64,000 nucleotides of DNA. It comes from Acanthaster planci. Taxonomy: Eukaryota; Echinodermata; Asteroidea; Valvatida; Acanthasteridae. The position numbers and the translations under genes are program-made. Positions within the stretch are counted from its first letter, which is position 1. Every line of letters begins with the position of its first letter. This document shows positions 45,888 to 61,200 of this stretch, in pieces. A model generated the notes under the pieces. It was not told the DNA's origin. It saw only the letters and a list, made by a program, of their open reading frames with translations, and did no database searches. Location: the NCBI RefSeq assembly GCF_001949145.1, contig NW_019091425.1:158575-222574 (forward strand). The letters run 5' to 3'.

Positions 45888-48800
45888 CCTGTAACAGGGA
45901 AAGCGTGACAGAGCTGCCTTTTTTTTTTTTTAATTTGTCAACTTCAAGCAGCATCCGATAACTGGAACTGACAGCAGGGTTCCCATAGTCACAGAAAATT
46001 GTGGGGGTAAAAGTTGTCCTGGAATAACATGGAAACGTTATGGAAAACTGGGGGGAAGGGTGTTATGGAATCCTGTTTTCAGGGGGAAAAAAGGTCATGG
46101 AAAAGAAATGGAAATCAAGATCGTGCAAGGCTAATTTTTCATGGGCTGCCTTTGATGTTACAACAGATTAATGATGAATTTACCAGGCTATCCCTGGCAG
46201 TCTGTAGTAGCGGCTGTGGCAGTCGTCCAGTTCACAATACCGAACAACTTTTCTCAGCAAAATGGCAAGACATGGAAAAATCCAATTTTTATTCCTGGAA
46301 AAGCCATGGAAACTGGCCTTCAGATATCCGTTGGAACCCTGGACAGAATATTATAGAGACAAACCCGGAAGCTGGAATTAGAAAGCATTTTACTGCAGAG
46401 GTACCACACTAATGCAGCTGATATGCACATTACCCACAGGTACCTCCTTGATCAATAGGATGTTGAGATCTGCCATAGTGCACGTGTGCCGCGAGCTTAA
46501 GAATACATGCGTCAGTGTAGTGCCACCACTGTAAATGCGGTCCCCTCCTATAAGCGAGCTACTCTTGGAAGTAAGAAAATGCTCTCAATTCCTCGAAGGA
46601 ACGGCCAATCTACATTTAGACAGCAGATTAACAGGAACACAAGTGCTTGTTCCATAGTTGTGGGAATCCACACGTTGAGAACTGACATTATGGATACCAA
46701 GAGTAATGCAGGGACAAAGTTCAATTCCCACGACTTGGTTATGACTTTCCTAACAATAAGAAGTGTTTCCATCGACATGTTGAAGGAGAACCCATGCTTT
46801 CCATAAAAACCATTTGTGTATTTGAAACACAAGCTGCTAGTCCCATTTATATCATACATGTAGTTTCTTTAATTTCGGACAAGAATCCATTTGTAATGCT
46901 CTTGTATGGCTTAATCTAGCTGAAGCAGCTATCCATTTCATACAAACTGGATTGTACAGGGAAATGGTTTGTTGAAACAACCGAAGTACTTATAAACAGT
47001 GCAGGTTCAATCACATTAATCTAGTTGTCATCTCATTAACTTGTAATTTGTATTCTTTTGTTTTAATGTAGTTGTTAACCTCTAGTTATTCTGAAGTTTG
47101 GCCTTCTAAAATCAAAGTTGAAAAAAGTACCAGGGGTTGAAAGTTAATTGAAGTGTTCAATTCTGCAAATTCCCTGCAATGCACACATACCCCACCTTGG
47201 AATCACGGTTCACAGTATTCTCAACTGGGCATTAACTGTAAATAACAGTACAAATTACTACTTGTAGTAAAATGTATTAATCGGCCCTGTCACCTGTAAG
47301 AGGACATGACCGCATTGTTCTGTGAAGCCATAAAATACAATAGAAAAGACAATGTACCATACAGTGGCACTATGAATGCATGGCTTTATTGTTCTCTGTA
47401 CAAGTAACAATGGAAGTAACCTAGCCAGAAGTAGTAATTTGTAGGGCTAGGTCCTTCAGGCTCAGGCTATTACTTAGTATTTTGTAGTACTGAGTACTGT
47501 AAGCCAAACAATATGCTTGGCGGTTAGGGTTACCATGGCTTTGCCAGAGTACCTACCTTCCTTAGTTGTTACAAAGGGACAATGCTGAGTGCGACTTGAA
47601 ACTTGAAAGTTTTGTCATTCTAGGTCAAAAACAAAATACCGTACCCCAAACAATAAAGGTGGACAATTTCATCCCCCATCTACCATGCATACCACCGGCT
47701 CAGTTTCCATTTACTGCGTTTAATACTTTTTCCTGCTTAATAATACCTTTTTTGTAATATTGCTTGCATGAATAGGTTCAGCCATGATAATAACAGCAAA
47801 TACATGTACATGTACGCTTTTATGACCTTTCCCTACTTCCTGGTGTCTGCTTTTCCACACATAATTGAATTCATTTAGAACTCAGCTGTCCCATGACTGA
47901 AACCTTACATGCATGGAAAAACACTCGTCAGTACAGATGTGAATTTTTAACTCAATCTGATGTATGAGTTTGGTTAAAGTTCATGGCCACACGCATGTCG
48001 ACCAGCACGGGAAAACTATATTTTTTGACCGACCTGTCTCAGTAAATTGGCTTTGAAGGTATATTCCGATTTTCACAAAACTGATGTCAATACGACTGCA
48101 GATTAATTTAAGATGGATAATTTAAAGTTTGTTATTACATCGAAATGTTCATTAGCAACATGAGAAAAGTGAAGCATGACACCCAAAATATTAGTCTGTC
48201 AACTCTCCATTTGACAGATTATATTGAATAAGATATATTCATGGAACATGGCCAAAATGGCTTCCTTGTGAATAAGGTTCATTTCAGAGCACGTAATCTG
48301 AGCTGTGACGGTCTTAAAAATACTTTTTATTGAATGGGACACAGACAACAAAGATTTAAGGTGGTGCAAATAAACACTGCCCGCAGGAAAAGTTCACTTT
48401 AAAATTAAGATACTAAACCTTGCCAGAAATGGCTATCATTGGGTTTGCTTGCTAGCTTATCAGTCATCAGATCAATCCCAGATGTCATGGTTTCAGTGGA
48501 TGAAGACTGGACAGTTGAATACTCCGTGCTTAGCAAAACAGGAACAGAAGAAATAAGGACTAGCCAGACACTTGGGAGTTTTCAATATTACAAATAGATT
48601 CATGTCATTTTTTATTACACAACAGTCTGTATTCCAGGGTATTACAGGCCAAGTATGTACAGCAAGGTCCAATAATGATGGATAAAAATGTCAAATTGGA
48701 TTCCACAGATGCTCAACATTCATTTCATGGATACATTTTTTTTCATGTGTGCAACAACAGAAATGTCAGTGTTAATTCATTCAAGGGAAATATTCTCAAA

Positions 48801-51800
48801 TGAGGCTGCAAGACTGAGATTCAAAAACCCTATCACCAACTGGGCTGGGGATGGGACAGAAATGTAAATTCATTTTACAAAAATATTTTCTGCACTTATT
48901 AAAAGACGATCACACAATACCATCCAAACTGGGACTGAAGTTACAACAGATTTTAGCAGTCCGATTTTGGGGAAAAAATCATGATATAAGCACATTGATC
49001 TCTGGCTGCAAAAGATACTATCTCTTAATTGTTAGAAATCTACAATGGTGTGTTCGATTCTAATTCAAAATAGTTTATATTTTTGACCATTTTCCAAAGA
49101 CCTGATTGTAAACCACTGTAATGGAATTCAATCCTAAAGAGAGAGAACAAAATTGTCTGTGAATACAGAAGGAAATTAATGGCTCATACAAACCAGAACT
49201 GACAACCTGATCAGTTACTGGTGGGTAGAATCCATCATCTGTGTCTCTTTAAACCCAGGTTGATATTGAAACACTTAAACCCGGGTTGATATTGAAACAC
49301 TGAAATCAGAAAGATCTCAGAATGTTGACACACTAAATCTTATTTGGACTACCTGCAGGCAGCTCCCAAATGTCTATAACTCAATCTGGTGGCGGTTTTC
49401 ATAGTTGCCCACAGCATAAATAATGTATCAATACAGTTGAGCTCTCTCAGTTGAAATGTGTACTTCAGTGAGACAAACAAAAATCACACACAGATGGGGA
49501 AAAAAACGTGTGTTTCTGGTAAGGTTTCTTATTTTTCAATCGCATTCAGGCAATTTGAAATGTTCTCATATGCTGATGAAGCAGGAAATCAGCGGTCACA
49601 TATCAAAACCATGGTTGATTTTACCCTCATGTGTCTGTAATATGCATATTGGGCATTCAATGCAGACACATTATTGACAGTTGAAGTCATTTTTTTCCCA
49701 CCCGAAATATGAAGGCCCATTTTAAACAGGCCACTGCATGCAAACCCGACACATTCGTTGCTTGTGGCAAATCAAAATGCTTGGTTCTCAGAATATTTTG
49801 CACTTTTTAAGGAATGGATGGGTTACAGCCCCTTAAAGACATCTTGCGCATGGAGAAGGCAATATAAACTCCAGCAATATACACATTTCGAGGCAATGCC
49901 AAGTGCATTGTACATGCACTCAACTACAGCCCTGCAAATATGCACTCGCGCCTCTCCCTTATGAAGTTATCAAGTTACATAAATGCACACGATGTACCCC
50001 TTTAGGGGCAAAAGTTGACTCGAGTCGACCAGTCGCACTTGCCCTGTAATGCACTTGATGCGTTGTCCAGCGAACCTCCAAGTATGTACCTCTCTGCACA
50101 ATCTTGAGGCATCTCACCTCATGAATAAGTAAACGCAGCTGCAGTATCTGGGTTATGTGACTTGTGATCACACTGTGCTGGTACAATGCACAACCACAGG
50201 AATACTAACATACTGAATGGTTTGGGGGAAATGTCATTTAGGAAGTAGATTACGTTCTTTCACTTTACCAGAAACACAGTCTTGGATCTGAAAGTATAAA
50301 TACATGTACCATGGAGTTTAACAACAAACATGGGATAGTGTTCATTCTTGGCATGAATGTCGACAGGGAAATGTACACTTGTGCACATAATTAAAATGTT
50401 TCTCCTTTGTGAATCTTAATGTAAGTCAATATTTTCTTAAACAAGAAATCAAAAATCCTCAAAAATGTTAACTGAAAGAAACCAAAAATTTCTACAATAT
50501 AAATAACGTGCATTACTGGCAAAAGATAATGCACAAAGTAAATGATTGCAAATGTTTTACGTAGCACCACTTCAACTGAAACATCCATACTGCTAACTTA
50601 CATCCAGGGCCGAGAGAGTTGCTTAAGCGTAATATTGCTTGGAAAGTTTAGTACACACAGCAGAATTTGGTCAAGCACCAGCTGGAACAGAACCCACCAA
50701 CCCATTGTTAAAGAATTTCTACTGGTTACATTTTCTGCTTGGCAAAACTTTCAACACTTGGCAACTCTCAATGTAATGTGTACTTCCAAACTGACCCCCC
50801 TGCCGAACTATCACCATCCCTTCACATTTCCTCAAAGCTTCTAGGCTGTCCTTCATGTGAAATAAATGAAATTACTTCACAATGGTCAATAATTCACAAC
50901 CAGAGCCATCCATCCACCGGTGAGCGATTTCTGGTTTGTTATTCTACCAGCATTCAATATAAGAATAATTTTTAAAAATATTTTGAATGGCTGGTTATTT
51001 TTTGAGGTATCATTTTGTCACCCTTGTGCTAGAGGCTGTACACGTATTAGAACTTTAGAAATTGGAAATCCCCAAGTAACTCTAGAGTTGCTCTGCACAA
51101 CAAACTCTCCCAAATCTCTTCAAATTCAAACTGTCTGCACTACAGCTGAGGGCCAGACTTTTGACAGCTTCAAACGCTGAAGTGCATCAATTTGCTACCA
51201 GCTGGGACAAAGTCATGTTCCGTGGTTGAAATTGCAGGAGCATGGCCTCTTGAATTGGAATTATAGAGGGCAGTGTGTAGCATGTTACACGTGTCGTTCT
51301 TTCCAGGAATCTGCTGCATTTCTTGGGACAGTGGGGGAAACACCAGGAAGTACTCGGCAGTATCAGAAAGTAGTGTGACCTATTTACCAATATTGTCAAT
51401 ACACCACAATGGTGATCATCCGACTAATTAAACTTGTAAACAATATTCTGATTGAACAGTTTCTGCCATGTGAATCTGGTTTCAGTCTGCTAAAGCAAAA
51501 AGCATAGGCATACTTCTTTCTAAAAACAAACATTAAAAGAACATTGAACTGAAGTTCTTCATTCCTGGTGTTTGAAACATGAGGCTAAAAAGGGGTGGTT
51601 TCACCTGAAGGCACTTTAACTTTGGAAGTTGGACTTTTGTGGTTGTCACAGGCTTCATTCACCAGATGGCTATTTTGATCATTCCTCTGAATCCTCTTAC
51701 TACATGTATATTGAACACGCTGAAATGGGAAGGGACCTGCCTGTTTAGCCCACAATCCAGGCACAGACTCACTTTGAGAGTATCTCTGGCCAACTAAAGA

Positions 51801-54800
51801 CGAGATGAATTTTTATCCTTGATTCCGAAGTACCCAACGGAGTGCAAGAATTGTAACCTGCAACTACACTTGCCCCTACTGCATCATCATCTTCATTCGC
51901 AAAAAATATTAAGCTTTTAGAACATCATGACAGGGATCACGTCACTTGTACCAGTAATTCACGATGGGAAACCAAAAGTTCACAAAGTTTTCCCTGAACT
52001 CCTGGTGTTTCCCTCTCAGCCATTTCATTTTCCTGGAAGTAGCCCGGGATCTCCTCACAACTGTATCCCCTGGGATTCCCAACTACGACAGCTAGGCTTT
52101 CACATTCAAAGTGCAAACTAATCTCAGTTCATTGTTACGACACGTTTGGAAAGTCAACAGCACATTTTTCAACAGCTGAACACAGCAATATAAGGGGAAT
52201 GTTGCGTATTTTAAACTTTTGTCACGTGTTCTCCTTCTGTGAGGAATAAACAGGGGTTCCCCCCGTTTTACACGTATTATCCCACCAAGAATCACTTCCA
52301 CTAAAAATACACTTGTTACAAAAACCTATACAGCAGCATATCTCCGACAAAACTTTAAAACTTTCTCAACAGGAACAAAAAGCTTCCCTCTTTCCAAAAA
52401 AAAAAAAATTGCAAAAATGAGCCTTGGTATCCTTGAACTACTTTCCCAAGAACCTTTATGCAAGTGCCTATTTCATCAGGGAAAAAAAACCCCTTTCTTC
52501 AGAAATTAAAAAAATACTTGCTAGCATTCTCCATTCACAAGAAGCATACATGCACTAACCAGACTCACTCTTACCCACCCACCGACCAATCTGCACAATA
52601 TAAATTACTATATATTAGATCTGTCTATGGATACAGTCAATTTACAGGTATGCACAGCGCCTACGGATCACAACCTGATCACATCACTGACTGAGCCGCC
52701 AAGAATGAGGCCCCCCCCCCGGGCTGTGGAAAATTGATCTGCTCAGAACCTTTCCCTCGCCACGAGACTGTTGCCTGTGTCACAGCATTTGAAAAGAATC
52801 AGTGACGGGGGTTTTTTTAAGTACAGTCTAAAAAGAAAGTTTTCAGTTTCCAAATACACACCCTTAAAAGGTAGGTGTTCTCATATTAAGTCAACTCATC
52901 GCTGTTTCAAGTGCCCAGCACCACTCCTCCAACTTTTTCAAAATCATCACAGATTTTTCTGCAGTACTACATGCATATCCATTTTTTAACGTAAATGCAG
53001 TGGATGTTGGACAATGGCCAGAGAGTGTGTGATATTGAGTTGACCATCACCTGATACGTGTATGATTTCCTTTGGAAACAGACGATGTACATTTGTACAT
53101 GTTTCAGCAACACCGAAGAGCAAATGCAATGCCATAACAGATGAGGAATGGGAGGGGGGGGCATGAGACCCCCCAGTGCCCAAAGCCTGTGCCCCCATGT
53201 GCCACCTTTCCCTTTAGAGAAGGGGAAAACCATATCTGTTGACGGCATGCCTTTGTTTTGATTGTGAGGGGTACTCCCCTCGAGAGAATGATGGCCCTCC
53301 TGTGCCCCCAGCCAAATGTATCCAAGTTCTGTCACTGAGTGAATGACTGTTTAAGATACTTGGCAAGCTCTGATAAGTTAATAACACACAGAGTGCTAAC
53401 AAAAACAACAAAACCTTTCACAATTTCATCAAATTCATCCAATCTAAAGATTTAGCCTGTTCACCGAGTTGCAGCCCAAATTATGAGATAATTACTATCT
53501 ACAAGGCTCCGAACATTTTGTCACAATTAAAAAGTTGTTCACCTACATAAATTCTCATGAAGAAGTGAGTAAGTGGCATTACAGTATAATTACATTGTCA
53601 AGCTCAGGCTGGATGTTTTGACTGTTCCAGCCTCTCGGTCTACCTGCCTGAAAACCTTTCAACGACCACAACAGCTCCCGGGCAATTAGAAACATGAATT
53701 GATCTGTCGCGTTAAGTAACATACATATACATGTACATACATCCAAAGGCAGGTAGTGGATGGAGGGAGATGGGAATCGCTCCATTCTTTTGTAGATGAG
53801 GACAGAGCCTGATGGAATTTGAGAAGCATCCTCCTGTGATTTGAACTTCTTTTAATTGCTCAGTCCTGGTAACGCAGAACTGTCATTCACGGGTTTTGAA
53901 AATAGACTTCAAATAAAAAGTCTTCCGCTGGAGAAACTTTGGACAGGATACTGTTGTACACCGCTCTCTGGGATGACGCACGCTGATCTATTTCAGGGAA
54001 GATTGCGTCCCCATATAAAACAGGTAACAATAAACAGGAACAAAACTGAAGGGCTTTTTTTATCGACTTCAGCAGTGAGTGTGCAGCGTATGCGAGGAAG
54101 GAGTGCATGCAGCTCTACATTACGTTAGAGTGCACACACATTCAGTCTGTGGTAAAAACATTCACAAGGTGTAATGCTGATGCTTCCAGTGCAATCAATT
54201 CACGGCGGATGATAAATGGCTCAGGCAACTCGCGTTGGATTTTGTTACCGGGTCGTATTTCCAATTCCAAAGATAAGAGGTGGAGGCAACCGATAATATC
54301 CAGATATTCATTGTAGAATTACTGATGCATCTATTATTCTCCGAAAGGCGTCGTACCAGGACAGCCAAATCTCATATTGGGCAGGTGTGCGACTTGTCAC
54401 TGTATTACACAAACCCTGGTGACGCTTGCTGTTGGTGAACTGACAAGATCCCGATTTGAACATCGGCACAATTTGCACGCTGGAGGCGAAACAAAATGAC
54501 CGTCTCCCATCTGTCACCTGCAATAATGGCTCCACGCATGACTGCTTGAGGGCACCATACATACATGTACACAACAACACTTCACAAGGATACTGCGGCT
54601 GGTTTCCACTTGAACTTGGTTTGCTGTCTGCATTCACGCGATGACTACCAGTGAGTATGAGAGGCGACCCCACTGTCTACGGCAGGAAACCATGATGTAT
54701 CAACTCAGGGGCACTGTTATCATCTTTTCCTTTCAGCATACACGCAAAACAAGTACTTCGTCTATGCGCACCGATATCCAAACAACAAAACAAGTTGATG

Positions 54801-55221
54801 CAAAACTTCTGAGGGATGTTTACAATCTGGTGGCTCTTGGCAGTTTCCCTTTGAAATCGGAGAAGGGGTGTGGCGATCCACACTCACGCAGCTCCATGAC
54901 TGGGGAGGGCGGGTCCAACAGGTAACATTCCTCCAGGGGTCAAAGGATAACACTGTGTGTTCCTCAATAATTACATTCATGTATAAAAACTCAGAGCCCT
55001 GCTGGTAATAACATATACAAAACAGCTCCAGCATAAAAAGTTTGGCTCGATAGTCGTCCGAAAAAATCTCACAAAATATATAAAATAGTCTCTTATCTTC
55101 TGCGGCTGTACAAAAAGTTTTCTGGGATTTTTCTCCTTTTTTTTTCTTGTTTCCCCGATCTTTTTTAATATGGACGATGGTGTGATGATGGGCAGTGCGA
55201 CGACAGGCCCCAGGGTTGCCG
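45888..55221. other. Convergent intergenic region, no coding exon recognised
   Basis: The stretch lies between the ends of NOP56 (plus) and PCGF3/5 (minus) and must hold their 3' untranslated regions. AATAAA at 47652-47657 (plus) could serve NOP56, though it is distant. A 26-bp direct repeat lies at 49249-49300. Runs of c near 52710 and of g near 53154 are low complexity. None of the short frames has recognisable similarity. Confidence 0.45.
49249..49300. repeat. 26-bp direct repeat, two copies
   Basis: Two adjacent copies of ttaaaccc(a/g)ggttgatattgaaacac with a single difference. Confidence 0.85.
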
Positions 55222-58200
55222 TCATAGCGTAATACTGGGTCTGTATTCCAACATCAGGGGGTATTGCTGTCAAAACAAAATGTGGAACAAAAATTTACTC
55301 CAAAAAGTCAACATCTTAGTCAAGATCTTATAATGATCACTGCCTTGCGTACTTGCATGTGATTGGATCCCACAAGATGAGTTTTACGCCCTTGTTTCTT
55401 TCAGCAGTGCCGTTTTAGTCTGTATCACGAAGACCAACCTGAGCTTGTTTTGGTGTGTCACTCCACTCATCTTAGTACTTTGAAAAGGGACATCATTTCA
55501 GTGAAAGATGTTGAGGGTTCCGAGTGATTGACATTGTCTTTTAAGTGAAGCCTTTAGGGCTCAAAGTCTTAAACTCAAATATGTGACCTGTAACCACAAA
55601 ATGAGCTGAAAGTTGGAATTTTCAAAAATTGAAATATTGGCGTTTTTGAGTTCAGCAGAAATAAGAGCTTTCCAGTGGTATGCACATGGAACACTTAAGG
55701 TAACAATATAAGGTGACGATGTGACATTATTCTGGCAACTTTGTCTTTTTGTTCCCGCCACATTTTCACTATTTGAGACCAGGCACGAATAATGCTATTG
55801 TCAAATAAATGACATTTTGAAATATATGATCCTGTGAAATATTTGGAATTAAATACGAGACGGGTTACATTTTTCAAGTATTACAAAACCTCAAAACTGA
55901 CCTCCGCTTCAATATGACTTTTAACCCTCAAAATAGGAAAGATGCGAATTTACTCTCATTTTGATGGAACAGGTCAAAGATGGCTCTTGTGATTCGCAAC
56001 TCATTTTGTCAGACTGGGCCACGTACATGTAAAGTATACCACAAAATGTCTGTTCACAAATAGACCTTGAAGCAAAGAAATGCTAAAAGGTCACTGAGTG
56101 TAGTGATCCCCATAGATATTTTTTGAGACACTGTAAGTCAAAAAAAAAAAACCCTTGCTGGAGAATGACGATTTCACATGAAGAGCCAATATAAAAACAA
56201 GTAAAAAGCCTTCCTCACCCGGCATTTTGCCATTTCAGCTGTCAGAGTCTTTTGAAAATGTACATGTGAAGGATTTGTTTGATTAGGGAGGACACACGTA
56301 ACCAGCAGGAACAACTTTTGAGATGTTCCCACTGGTATGTCTCAATCCAACGGCGGGGTTGGGAGGGCCGACAGCTTTGGCCCCTGAGATTCTCTTTCAA
56401 CGCATTAGTGGAGATCTACTCAACATATGTTATTCCGGGCTTTGTGGCATATCATCTTTACAGTTTTTGAAACTGCTTCCATTTAACGTGAGGAAATGAC
56501 AAGCAACAAAAAATACAATGACAAATCTGTATCCGGTAAAAAATGAGGGGGATTTACCGGCAGGGAAATGCAAAAAGCACATCTCGACTGAAAATATCCC
56601 GTCCAAACAAACACGAAAGCTGGCACAGTCTCTGTGGGCCTCCATTGTGTAAAATTACAAGAGCGCTCATCTTGTACACAATTTAGATGGGCCAATCCAT
56701 CATTTTTGTGCAGAAACCGAGACCGTACTTGATATTTATTACACAACTGTATACAATTGTGCTGTAGGGGTGATTTCAAACCTCTCAACACTTTCTGGCA
56801 CTCAGTGTCAGCTTCTCCTTTGTGTGCCTCTTATCTTGCTGCCATATGCTTGTCTGATATCAGAAATGCGCTCATGACATGCCTACTGGGTACCTGTATG
56901 CACCTGATGGGACTCACTGGTACTCATTTGAGACACTGACTGGTGCACTTGAGCAATGAGACCACAGACAAGCCTGCAAGGTGTCCTTTCTACTGCAGAT
57001 GATTTCCACTGCTCTACAGCCATGCAAAACCAGCAACATTTACGCCAATTGCATTAGCATATCTGACAGCTTTGGGGTATCTGATCAAAGGCATAGAGAG
57101 GCACTCCACTCATTCTGCATAGATTCTACAACGAACAGACCCTTCTTGGGATATTTCGTCATCTTGTCTCTTGTCTTTCATTCTAACGTAATCAGGTTCA
57201 CAATGAAGGTTTTCACACCAAAGATTTAGTTTTGCCCTTCATCAAAGTAATTTGCACAACAAAATATGCACCTTGTATTTTCCCAGTGCAGAGATAAATG
57301 TCATTTGGGTCAGGGTGACAGACACGGGGAATCATTCAGAGTTCTTGTTATTACAGATATTAGCAACAAATGTGCGTAAAAGGAAACTCAATTCTCTCTG
57401 TGCATCCTCTGCCAACTGTCCAAGTGAAATCCACCCTGATTAATCTGTCCACGCAGATTTCTTTTGGGGGGGGGTGGGAAGCTGGCTGCGCAATTTGAGT
57501 ACGCACAGGATTTCCTGTTGGGAAGTGTGCAGACGTAGACAACTATGCTTCGTGTCGTTACATCTCGATTCAGCCCACTGCTACTAACAAGATTGCTTGT
57601 GCCCATAACACAAACAATTGGGAACTCGATATTGCACGATCATCTACAGTATCTGTCCAACATAAAAGGACGAACAAGAAGAAAACGAAAGATTCCTGGA
57701 CAAACACGCTCTGGAGGAATCTAACTCCAGCGCAAATATGCATGAACCATGCTCTTTAAAGCCTGGGGGCTTTCCAATTCAAATATGTGAATCCTCCTGC
57801 ATTATTGTAATGAGAGCAAGTACCCAGGGGCATGGCTTTCAGACCTGTGACTTGTTCAGCTCAGGTTTTGGAGGGGCAAGAATGAATAAACAAAATATTC
57901 ATTGGCACTTGCTTTAAGGGCATGTCAAAAATGCATGCATAAAATGGATCGAGACCCCAAACAGTGGCAATCAGCAGTGGAAAAGAATACCTTCTTGACA
58001 AGCATGCCTTGGCTATATTAAAATCATGTAAGTATGATACTGGGCAGAAATGGACCAAAAAAGAACACCAATTCTGAACCCACACAAGAGATTCATTTAG
58101 CTATTATAAAGTACTGTTCATTTTTGGCTCTGTTGAAGTCGTAACTCGATGGAAAAATACAAACAGGCTATAAGGGCAGAATTTCATGCGGAAGAACTGA

Positions 58201-61200
58201 AAGTGGAACAGCCGTACAGTCCAGGAGGTCCGCTGCTGTGTGCATTTATTAATGACTGGCTGGCAAGCTTGCTGGCTTGGGAAGGAAGGCGTACACTTAT
58301 CCACAATTATACACTGAAAAAAAAGATGCCTCTGGCAAAATATCTGGATTATAAACACGGTTTCTCGGTTGTTTGCGCTGTGTAAGCCGCTCAATGGCTT
58401 GATGGCACATCGTGGGCATCTGTAGCTTCTGCATGTAAGAGGAACAGAACTGGGCAGAAACAGCAGAGAGATGCACTGTTTCAACATGGCTCCCAGCTAC
58501 AAGTGCAATGTAATGCACGAAACTCTTGACTGACACGGTAAATTATGCTCAGTTTTCCCACACTTGGAATCCAACTGTGCCCCTTTGTGTACACTGCCCT
58601 ATGCATACAACGGGTAAAGCTGACTAGACTCATTTACCTGGAAGCACCACATTACTGCTATCACACATCAAGGGCCAATTCAGCATCGAGTAATTCATAA
58701 CTGTGATCATTCCGTCTTCATGGTTCATATTCTGCAATGTCACAGACGTGGCAACTCAACAGATGCTGCATTCTCTTAACATCAAACGGGCAAGTTTACT
58801 GAAGACACCCACCTTTGTTCTCCATCTTGTGACACAGACAAATTTCAACGTGTGGTCCTTGCCTAGTATTTCTTGGTTGCATAGAATCTCCACCTGAATG
58901 AAGAACACAGGGAACAATGTACAAATTAGAACAAGCCCAGTCATGCTTACCGGTGTGTAGTCATTCTTCAAATCCCACTTTAGCAGGGTACATCCACCCT
59001 AACCTATAGAAGTCAAGCACGTGAAAGGACAAGTGCTGGAACATCTTAATGGATAAAATCAGACATTGGTACAAGCTTACATTTACATTTCATTAATGGG
59101 CATTATGCTTGGGGGCCTGAAAAGGGCTTACATTTCAGGTTGAAATTTACTCACTGCTAGTGGCTCCAAAAAAATAATAAAATTGACACATTTCTAAGTA
59201 CTTTTAAAGACCACAATTTAAAATACATGTAGGAAATTACATGCAGCAGTGCGCATTGCTAACGGCCCGGAAAATGAAAATACCTCAAACCACTACTCAG
59301 CGGTAACCACAAGAAGCTCTTTGTCAGTGATTGAATCACAGGGCTCAGTCCAGTGGTCAAGAGGATATATGAGCTCTGATGATATACAGCTCAAGCCACA
59401 AAAAAGCAGAATGCTATTGGTCATTTCACATAAGACCATGCAAAGTGGACCCAAATGATCACTGCTATAAAAAAGGGAGCAAACTGTGGGGGGGGGAGAA
59501 CCAATCCAGAAACCCAATTATTCTTGCTTGCAGTTCTGAAACTTGACTGAATGTTTTTAACGGTAATCATATTTTGTTAGCTTCATATATTTATATCAGT
59601 TATGAGGGGCACAATGTGTCACTTGGGAGCTGGCATACAGGTTAAATAGATCTGTGGTCCAGTTAGTCGGGCACATAAAAAATGACATGGCAGGTCTGGT
59701 CACAAGTGGCAGATGATGAATGAAAGGAAGGGATGCCTTTTGTCGGGCTTCATTTATCCCAGTCGTAGCTCGTGAGGGTTGGGCCACAACACCAGTAGGG
59801 GATCCTGAGGAGGTGGGGTTACATGGTATCCCCCCTTTTGGATTTTCGTCCTAAAGGAAATACCTTTTTTTTTCTTTTGTGTTTGCCCGAGTTCTTTTGA
59901 TCTCAACTGGTTTAATATTCAATAACTTTTCAAGACAGAAATTCTCCCGAACAATATGCCCTGCTCGCATTTTTTCATGTTCACCTCGATTTGTGGCGCC
60001 CTCTCTCCTAGTTGATGGGTGCTTTTCTCCCTCCTATTGTAAATGCTAGATCCACTACTCAACACAGCTGATAACTTAACATTCTTTCCACGGGAGAGGT
60101 CCCTTTGTTACCCATCGCACTGTTCATGCAATTGATTGCTATCACCAAATGGCAATCAACAGCACGGCGGCACCGTACCTGGTGAAAGCCTTCCAGCTTG
60201 AGCTTCTTGGCCACAAACTTGCGGATGTGGTTGATGGTGGCCTGGGCGGAGATGCGGATGTACTTCTTGCGCAGCGGCCGCAACTGCTCCGTACTGCACT
60301 CCAGACAGATCTTGACCTGCTCATCGCTGCGGTGACAGTCCGAGTCCTCCTCCTTGGTGATGCAATCATCCTTGTTTTCTTCTTGAGGAGGGGCAGGGGA
60401 GGGGAGGAGGTGAAAGAGGAAAGCAAGAGGTGAATACAGACTCCACAAGACCTATCACATGGTCAGCTCACGTAAGCAAAGGATACGTCATGTGTACGGC
60501 AGAGGGTGCACTTGACCAACTTTTACATGAATAAGCACACACAACCTCATAGTGCATTCTTGTTAGAGGAATTGCAACAGAGCACAGAATCGTGGCTGAA
60601 ATAATATTGAAGTATTCAAAAATGACAGCGTGAAAATGGGTCAATTTGTGACTTGCACTTTATGTACATGTGCCGACATGATTACCCTGCAAACAGGCAA
60701 TAGGCATTTTGATTGATTCAAACGTGTTACAATAACTCGCCTTGCCTGGATGTTTCTTGATGTACATGTAAATGTAGCATCAGGTAAAATGTAGATTTAC
60801 AGAGTGACACCCATATATTTACAACCCAAAGTCACATTTCATTCAAAAGGAGAATGTGCTGCAGGAAACTGGCCCTTTTCCAAACCGCTAATCATGCTCC
60901 TTCAGTTTATGCCATGAAAAACAAATGGCAATTGCTTTCTGTCAGACGAATACAGAACGCAATTACTTTGTTTATGCATAAACATGATAAAGCAGAAATC
61001 ACCTTGGTCAGGGAAAAAAATTCCCATCAGCATCCAAATGTAAATGAAATCAAAGCAGAGGAAAACCGCATTTACCAGAAGCACCTCATCTGAATTTCAA
61101 ATGAATGGGACCTCTGCCACAAAATCTACCAGGTTCATTTTAATTAGCAGGTTGACAGTGCCTCCCTAGCGGCTGTCTAGTCTGCCATTTAGCGGAGTAG

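Noticed and set aside
45350-45894. Long frames overlapping the NOP56 last exon in other frames and strand
   Set aside because: Shadows caused by the repetitive lysine-coding tail (aag/aaa runs).
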